Shown: piece after piece, positions 1-4,229 of the stretch
How positions within the stretch are numbered: the stretch's first letter is position 1
How the letters are laid out: each line of letters starts with the position of its first letter
Assembly (NCBI GenBank): GCA_020850785.1
Contig: JADZDZ010000205.1
Location: forward strand, 1 to 5,616
From: Candidatus Sumerlaeota bacterium
Lineage (GTDB): Bacteria; Sumerlaeota; Sumerlaeia; SLMS01
DNA: 5,616 nucleotides
Reading direction: 5' to 3'
The notes under the pieces: model-generated
Told to the model about the DNA's origin: nothing
Database searches by the model: none
The model's input: only the letters and a program-made list of their open reading frames with translations
Made by a program: the position numbers and the translations under genes

Positions 1-1497
1 CGGCAGTTCGATTCCTTCCTGCGAAAGGGCTTGGGGGAATTTCTCAAGTTCCTGGATGATCTTATTGCGAATGACGAGGACTTTTCGCCGCCATCGCCGC
101 TGGCGCCCGCCGCCGACGTGGTGAGAATCATGTCCATCCACAAGTCGAAGGGGATGCAGTTCCCCATCGTCGTCTATCCGTTCCTCGGCAGGCGGTTCAA
201 CGAAATGGACCAGCGGCAGCCGTTCCTGTTTGACCGGCATGTGGGCGCCGCGACGCACCTTCGCGATGCACCGAGCGAATTGAAAAGCAAGCCGCCGCTG
301 TTTGAGGTGTTGCGCTCGCAACGCAAGCGGCAGCAACGGGCCGAGGAGTTGCGGTTGCTTTACGTTGCGATGACACGCGCGGAGGAGGCGCTGCACATCA
401 TCGGATCGGTGGATGATCCCGTTGAGACGGTGAGCGACTTGCGCGCGGCATTGGCGGAGGGGACTGCCGCGAATCCCGCCGATGTTCAGAAGCCGATCGA
501 TTGGTTGCTTCCATTTGCGATTCAGCGATTTGCCGCGATGGAACTGAAGGATGGCCGCTGGTTCGCTGCGGATGGAATCGCATCATTCGTCGCATCAAAC
601 GATTTTGCGCCCGGCGCCGCAGGAGAGAAGGGTGCGTTGGAACGGGACTCGCCGGAGTTGGCGCCCTATGCCGAGGCGTGGAGCCGCATCGTGGCGCTGG
701 AGGGGAAGGAAGTGCGGGAGACGCTGCGCGCAAAAATTTCCGTCACCGAGGCAAAGCGCGCCTTCGACGCGACGCGCGACGGGGAGACGCCCGCCTATCG
801 CCCGCGCCGTGCGAAGCAGGCGGGAAACGCGATCGACTGGTTTCCGCTGAAGGATGGCGGCGTTGCGAAGGAGCACGCGGGTCTGTCGCGCGGGAAGGCG
901 ACGCATCGTTTTCTGGCGACGTGCGATCTTGTGGGCCTTGCGACAGGGCAGCGTCGTCTGGCGCAGGAGTTGTCGCGGCTGATCGAGGAGGGCTACCTGA
1001 GCGAGGAGGATCGCGAGTCCGTCAACCTGCAGGATATTGCCTGGTTCCTGAACAGCGAACTGGGAAAGAAAATCACGCGCACGCTGGGGCGGAACCTGCG
1101 CGAGAAGGCGTTCACCTGTCGCATTGATGCGAGCGAGTTGAACGCGCCCGCAAGCGCGGGGTTCGTGATCCTGCAAGGTGTTCTCGACCTGATCTTCCGG
1201 GATGAGCACGGCTGGATTCTGGTGGACTACAAGACGGATTTCTGCGGTGCAAACGGCGAGCGAGTCGCGCAGCTACGCGAGACATACACGCCGCAGTTGC
1301 AACTTTATCGCGTGCTGGTGGAACGAACGCTGAAGGAGCCGGTTGCGGAAACGTGGATCGCATTCCTGCAGGGGCGGCAATTCTTCCCGGTGCCTGCGCA
1401 GGATGTGCAGGGGATTGCGTGGACGGACGTGGTGGAGAGCGGAGCCGTGGTCTTTCCCGAAGTGAGCGGAAAGCAAATAAAGATCAGGGGAATTTAG
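1..1497 (+). CDS. addA: AddA-type ATP-dependent helicase/nuclease, C-terminal part (5' end outside window)
   Basis: This is the C-terminal 498 residues of a UvrD/RecB-superfamily helicase fused to a RecB-type nuclease. In AddAB such subunits unwind and resect DNA double-strand ends for recombination. The frame is open from base 1, so the TTG at 31 is internal and the usual family length of over 1,000 residues implies that most of the gene lies upstream. Numbering from base 1, helicase motif V (SIHKSKGMQFP) starts at residue 45 and is followed by the AddA-like stretch GRRFNEMD. Motif VI (LLYVAMTRAEEAL) lies near 119-131, with R126 as the expected arginine finger. A linker of about 160 residues leads to the PD-(D/E)XK nuclease: GKATHRF with H302, GVLDLIF with D396, VDYKTDF with D409 and K411, then Q432 and Y436 in YTPQLQLY. 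The catalytic residues look intact. The stop overlaps the convergent rex stop. A RecB-like name is possible, but the motif V surroundings favour AddA. A partner addB is not in view. Confidence 0.8.
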   Translation, partial: RQFDSFLRKGLGEFLKFLDDLIANDEDFSPPSPLAPAADVVRIMSIHKSKGMQFPIVVYPFLGRRFNEMDQRQPFLFDRHVGAATHLRDAPSELKSKPPLFEVLRSQRKRQQRAEELRLLYVAMTRAEEALHIIGSVDDPVETVSDLRAALAEGTAANPADVQKPIDWLLPFAIQRFAAMELKDGRWFAADGIASFVASNDFAPGAAGEKGALERDSPELAPYAEAWSRIVALEGKEVRETLRAKISVTEAKRAFDATRDGETPAYRPRRAKQAGNAIDWFPLKDGGVAKEHAGLSRGKATHRFLATCDLVGLATGQRRLAQELSRLIEEGYLSEEDRESVNLQDIAWFLNSELGKKITRTLGRNLREKAFTCRIDASELNAPASAGFVILQGVLDLIFRDEHGWILVDYKTDFCGANGERVAQLRETYTPQLQLYRVLVERTLKEPVAETWIAFLQGRQFFPVPAQDVQGIAWTDVVESGAVVFPEVSGKQIKIRGI

Positions 1498-2186
1498 TCG
1501 GACTTTTCCCCCTCCTTCTCCCTTCCCTGCACGTAGTAGGCGAGGCTTTCCAATTCCAACGACAGATCGACGTAGCGCACCTGCACACGCGCGGGCACTT
1601 CGATGCGCATGGGAACGAAATTGAGGATCGCATTCACGCCGCACTTCACGATGCGGTTTGCAACTTCCTGAACCACGTCCGTCGGAACGGCGAGCACGGC
1701 GATGTCCACGCCCTGCCCGGAAATTTTGGATTCCAAATCGCGAATGTCGTAAATGGGCACTTTGCTGCGCGCGCGATCACCGGCGGCGCGGGGATTCACG
1801 TCGAAGCCGAAAAGCATCGTGAAGCCCTGCTTCAGAAATCCCCGGTAGGACATAAGCGCGGAGCCAAGGTTGCCGACGCCGACGAGGATCACGCGCATTT
1901 CGCGGTCTGTCTTCAGGATGCTGCGCACCTGCCTTCGCAGGTCATTCACATGATAGCCGAAGCCGGGAACGCCGAACTGGCCGAAGCACGCGAGGTCCTT
2001 GCGAACCTGCGCGGAATTCAATCCCAGGCGCCGTGCCAGCTCTGCGGAGCTGATTTTTTCGATCCCCTGAAATTCAAAGGATTGAAGGATGCGGGAATAG
2101 AGCGATAGGCGCTTGATGACGGCGCGTGGAATGCGATCGGGGTCGATGGGTTGCTGCGGCGTTTGTTTTGCGGGGCGCTTGGCCAT
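1494..2186 (-). CDS. rex: Redox-sensing transcriptional repressor Rex
   Basis: Rex is a cytosolic homodimeric repressor that senses the NADH/NAD+ ratio. It binds its operator when NADH is low and is released by NADH, typically controlling fermentation, respiration and NADH-oxidising genes. The 230-residue length is normal for the family. A basic leader of about 18 residues precedes the winged helix (IPRAVIKRL at 19-27, recognition region LNSAQVRKDLACFGQFG at 56-72, wing to about residue 80). The Rossmann domain follows, with the dinucleotide loop GVGNLGSAL (103-111) and an acidic residue, D129, after the second strand (FGFDVNP). The C-terminal helix VDLSLELESLAYYV (206-219) is the segment that swaps between subunits in known Rex dimers. 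The ATG at 2186 is the only reasonable start, but no Shine-Dalgarno precedes it. Pro74 sits in the wing where relatives often carry Arg or Lys. A canonical Rex operator lies about 40 bp upstream, supporting both identity and autoregulation. The gene is divergent from ftsZ and its stop overlaps that of addA by 4 nt. Confidence 0.96.
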   Translation of the reverse strand: MAKRPAKQTPQQPIDPDRIPRAVIKRLSLYSRILQSFEFQGIEKISSAELARRLGLNSAQVRKDLACFGQFGVPGFGYHVNDLRRQVRSILKTDREMRVILVGVGNLGSALMSYRGFLKQGFTMLFGFDVNPRAAGDRARSKVPIYDIRDLESKISGQGVDIAVLAVPTDVVQEVANRIVKCGVNAILNFVPMRIEVPARVQVRYVDLSLELESLAYYVQGREKEGEKSD

Positions 2187-2213
2187 CAGAATTCAAAAAA
2201 CCAGTGTGGGGCT

Positions 2214-2239
2214 TACTTTGTGAATGATTTCACAAAGTA
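2214..2239. promoter_or_regulatory. Rex operator (ROP) palindrome
   Basis: This is a perfect inverted repeat with 11-bp arms: TACTTTGTGAA, a 4-bp spacer TGAT, then TTCACAAAGTA. The core at 2218-2235 reads TTGTGAA-N4-TTCACAA, which matches the established Rex consensus TTGTGAA-(A/T-rich)-TTCACAA in both half-sites. The centre is about 40 bp upstream of the rex start codon and about 228 bp upstream of the ftsZ start. Such placement is typical for Rex autoregulation. It also lies in the only control region available to the divergent ftsZ gene. No second copy of the palindrome was noticed in the window. Confidence 0.92.
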
Positions 2240-2261
2240 CCGCTCCGGCGGGCGCTGGCAA
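2234..2261 (-). promoter_or_regulatory. Putative rex promoter overlapping the operator
   Basis: On the minus strand TTGCCA (2261-2256) matches the -35 consensus at five of six bases. It is followed after 16 bp by TACTTT (2239-2234), a weak -10 with three of six matches. The -10 would be formed by the outer operator arm and transcription would start near 2227, inside the palindrome. Bound Rex would then block RNA polymerase directly, which fits simple autorepression and would give a leader of about 40 nt. The -10 is poor, so the assignment rests mainly on position. Confidence 0.35.
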
Positions 2262-2307
2262 CGAAAACCGGGCGAAAAAAAACCTTGGGGAGGTTCGCTA
2301 AAAGTAT

Positions 2308-2313
2308 TTGACA
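2308..2313 (+). promoter_or_regulatory. ftsZ: Candidate -35 box for ftsZ
   Basis: A perfect TTGACA lies 142 bp upstream of the ftsZ start codon and about 80 bp downstream of the Rex operator centre. An 8-A tract lies at 2275-2282 upstream of it. The bases at the expected -10 distance (around 2330-2337, GCTGCA region) do not resemble TATAAT. This is therefore either a promoter with a divergent -10 or a chance match. If it is used, the leader would be roughly 110 nt long. Confidence 0.3.
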
Positions 2314-2396
2314 GTGTTCGCCCCATCGTCGCTGCATCCAAACCAGCCTGACGAAACTCACAGGGCGGTGCGCTGGCGCCCAACCCTAAGTAGTCA

Positions 2397-2441
2397 GGTC
2401 GCTCTTGTTCCTGTTCCTGTTGTTCACTTTCCCGCTCCCGT
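2397..2441 (+). other. A-poor pyrimidine-rich ftsZ leader with short tandem repeat
   Basis: This 45-nt stretch has a single A (2426) and is dominated by C and T. It includes two head-to-tail copies of TGTTCC (2406-2411, 2412-2417) followed by TGTTGTTC. It sits directly before the ftsZ Shine-Dalgarno. Such unstructured pyrimidine-rich leaders can act as ribosome standby or S1-binding regions, but nothing here proves that. A short hairpin (GGGCG at 2363-2367 with CGCCC at 2377-2381) lies just upstream. Confidence 0.35.
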
Positions 2442-2447
2442 AGGAGG
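2442..2447 (+). promoter_or_regulatory. ftsZ: Strong Shine-Dalgarno that fixes the ftsZ start
   Basis: AGGAGG is fully complementary to the 16S 3' end and sits 7 nt before the ATG at 2455. The reading frame stays open 49 codons further upstream to a TTG at 2308, but that TTG is part of the TTGACA box, has no ribosome site, and would add residues foreign to FtsZ. The ATG at 2455 is therefore chosen. Confidence 0.9.
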
Positions 2448-2454
2448 ACCACCC

Positions 2455-4077
2455 ATGCCTGACTTCGTGCTCGATCACGAACCCGCCGGATTTGCCCGAA
2501 TCAAAGTTGTTGGCGTCGGAGGCGGCGGCTGCAACGCCGTCGATTCGATGTTCGACATCGGGCTTCAGAACGTGGAATTTTATGTCATCAACTCGGACTT
2601 GCAGGCGCTAAAGCGCAGCAAGTGCCCGAACCGCATCCAGATCGGCGCCGAAAAGACGCAGGGTCGCGGCTGCGGCGCAGACCCCAGCCTTGGCGAGAAG
2701 TGCATGCTTGAAGCCAAGGAGGAGATGGTCGAAACGCTGCGCGGCGCGGACATTGTGTTCGTGACGGCGGGCCTTGGCGGCGGCACCGGCACCGGCGCGG
2801 CCCCCGTGGTTGCCCAGGCCGCGAAGGAGCTTGGAATCCTTACGGTCGCGATCGTGACGAAGCCCTTCCAGTTTGAAGGCCCGCGCCGCATGAAGAGCGC
2901 GGAGGCCGCGCTGGAAAAGTTCCGCGATGCCTGCGACACGATGATCGTGATCAACAACCAGCGCCTGCTGGACGTGGTCGGCCCGAAGGTTCCCATGAAG
3001 GAAGCCTTCAAGGTGGCGGACAACGTGCTGGCGCAGGCGGTGAGCAGCATCAGCGACCTGGTCTGCACGCCGGGCCTGATCAACGTGGACTTCAACGACG
3101 TGCGCACCATCATGGGCGGACGCGGCGGCGCGGTGATGGGCGTTGGCGTCGGCAAGGGTGAAAATCGCGCGGCGGAGGCGGTGAAGAAGGCCACCAGCAG
3201 CCCGCTGCTTGACAAGATTGTGATCGATGGCGCCACGGGCGTGCTGATCTGCATCACCGGCGGGCCGGACATGTCGCTGATGGAAGTGAACGAGGCGACG
3301 CAGATGGTGCATGAGGCGGCGGACCCCGACGCGGAAATCATCTTCGGCGCGGTGATCGATGAATCGATGACCGATCAGCTTCGCGTGACGATCATCGCAA
3401 CGGGCTTCCCGGACGATGTGCAGCGCAAGCAGATGACCGGTGCTGCGGCAAAGCCGGAGGTTCGCACGGCGGCCAGCCTGTTCAACGGCGGCCATCGGAA
3501 CGGCAACGGCTCCGCGCACAAAGTGGCGGCTCCCGCCCCCGCGCTGGAAGAAACGATCTCCAAGGAAGCATTCAACGGCATCTTCTCTGCGGAAGAGCCG
3601 GAAGTGAAAGCGGCGCCTGTGGCGCCCGTCGCGGCTCCCGTGGCTCAGGCCCCGGTGACGAAGGCGGAACCGGTGATCGCTGCGGCGGCGCCCGTCGTTG
3701 CGGCGCCCACTCCCACGGCGGAAGTTGTTCGCCCCGCACCGAAGCAGACGAGCTCGCTTCGCGAAACTCTGGAGGCGATGATGCTCGACCAAAACAAGGC
3801 GGCCAATGGTGGCACACAGCCGGCGATTCGCGTGGCGAAGAGCAGCCCCTCCACCACGGCCACCGTGACACCGGGGCTTCCGAACGTGCGTCCTGCGTCA
3901 TCATCGCCCGCAGCAGTGAAGGTCGGTGCGGCGGCAGCCACGGCGGCCTTTGCAAGCGCAGCGACGGAGCCTGCCCCGCAGGTGACGTTGTTCGATCCGG
4001 AAAAGGAAGCGGAGGAAGAACGCACGGGCTTCGACACCCCCGCGTTCCTTCGCCGCCGTCGCAGCCTGTTCGAGTAA
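2455..4077 (+). CDS. ftsZ: Cell division GTPase FtsZ with long C-terminal linker
   Basis: FtsZ is the tubulin homologue that polymerises with GTP into the cytokinetic Z-ring at the membrane. The start at 2455 is set by a strong Shine-Dalgarno and gives 540 residues, well above the usual 380-400 or so. The GTPase core has GVGGGGCNAVDSM (20-32), the tubulin signature GGGTGTG (108-114), and the T7 loop NVDFNDV (210-216) with N210, D212 and D215 in the catalytic pattern. The core ends near 325. Residues of about 325-523 form a low-complexity linker with an Ala/Pro/Val-rich part (386-426) and two less simple segments (about 362-383 and 433-450). The extreme C terminus FDTPAFLRRRRSLFE (526-540) is the conserved peptide that binds membrane tethers and regulators, such as FtsA and ZipA in E. 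coli. The core carries seven cysteines (26, 57, 73, 83, 160, 204, 266), unusual because E. coli FtsZ has none. No ftsA or ftsQ lies beside it. The gene diverges from rex and ends in its own terminator, so it appears monocistronic. Confidence 0.98.
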   Translation: MPDFVLDHEPAGFARIKVVGVGGGGCNAVDSMFDIGLQNVEFYVINSDLQALKRSKCPNRIQIGAEKTQGRGCGADPSLGEKCMLEAKEEMVETLRGADIVFVTAGLGGGTGTGAAPVVAQAAKELGILTVAIVTKPFQFEGPRRMKSAEAALEKFRDACDTMIVINNQRLLDVVGPKVPMKEAFKVADNVLAQAVSSISDLVCTPGLINVDFNDVRTIMGGRGGAVMGVGVGKGENRAAEAVKKATSSPLLDKIVIDGATGVLICITGGPDMSLMEVNEATQMVHEAADPDAEIIFGAVIDESMTDQLRVTIIATGFPDDVQRKQMTGAAAKPEVRTAASLFNGGHRNGNGSAHKVAAPAPALEETISKEAFNGIFSAEEPEVKAAPVAPVAAPVAQAPVTKAEPVIAAAAPVVAAPTPTAEVVRPAPKQTSSLRETLEAMMLDQNKAANGGTQPAIRVAKSSPSTTATVTPGLPNVRPASSSPAAVKVGAAAATAAFASAATEPAPQVTLFDPEKEAEEERTGFDTPAFLRRRRSLFE

Positions 4078-4102
4078 TTCTTCGCGAACGTCAGGCCCCC
4101 CT

Positions 4103-4141
4103 CCCATCGTTATCTGGCCGATGGGGTCCAGCGATCCCCAT
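4103..4141 (+). other. Two competing small hairpins in the ftsZ 3' region
   Basis: CCCATCG (4103-4109) can pair with CGATGGG (4119-4125). The same downstream segment, ATGGGG (4121-4126), can instead pair with CCCCAT (4136-4141). The two pairings exclude each other. Neither is followed by a T-run. They lie between the ftsZ stop and the main terminator and may only contribute to 3'-end stability. Functional meaning is unknown. Confidence 0.3.
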
Positions 4142-4156
4142 ACGGCTGATGCACCG

Positions 4157-4188
4157 CCGCCGCTCCCACGGGAGCGGCGGTTTTTTTT
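4157..4188 (+). terminator. Intrinsic terminator of ftsZ
   Basis: A perfect 10-bp GC-rich stem (CCGCCGCTCC at 4157-4166 with GGAGCGGCGG at 4171-4180) has a 4-nt loop (CACG) and is followed at once by eight T residues (4181-4188). It lies about 80 nt after the ftsZ stop. The T-run is present only for + strand transcription, so it serves ftsZ. The convergent membrane-protein transcript would meet the hairpin without a U-tract. Confidence 0.95.
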
Positions 4189-4229
4189 GCGATGTGCGAA
4201 TGATTATAAGCGCGCCGCGTGGTCAGGAG

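Noticed and set aside
31..33. TTG at 31 as the start of the helicase-nuclease gene.
   Set aside because: The frame is open to base 1, and the helicase core motifs that must precede motif V are missing, so the gene begins upstream of the window.
1353..2108. A 251-codon + strand open frame opposite rex.
   Set aside because: It is an antisense shadow of rex. Its translation is His/Ala-rich low-information sequence, while the minus strand encodes a complete Rex.
2275..2295. A small hairpin (AACCT/AGGTT) followed by a T-run on the minus strand upstream of rex, resembling a terminator.
   Set aside because: The stem is only 5 bp and AT-containing, and part of the T-run is used in the stem. No upstream minus-strand gene needs it.
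2308..2454. A 49-residue N-terminal extension of FtsZ starting at the TTG at 2308.
   Set aside because: It has no ribosome site, the TTG coincides with a TTGACA box, and the extension has no FtsZ similarity. A perfect Shine-Dalgarno marks the ATG at 2455.
2608..3792. A 394-codon open frame on the minus strand opposite ftsZ.
   Set aside because: It is a GC-rich antisense shadow, rich in Arg/His/Ala without recognisable domains, and the + strand frame is unambiguously FtsZ.
4203..4208. A perfect TATAAT on the minus strand after the membrane-protein gene.
   Set aside because: No -35 match or extended -10 lies at the proper distance, and it would drive transcription only into the end of ftsZ.
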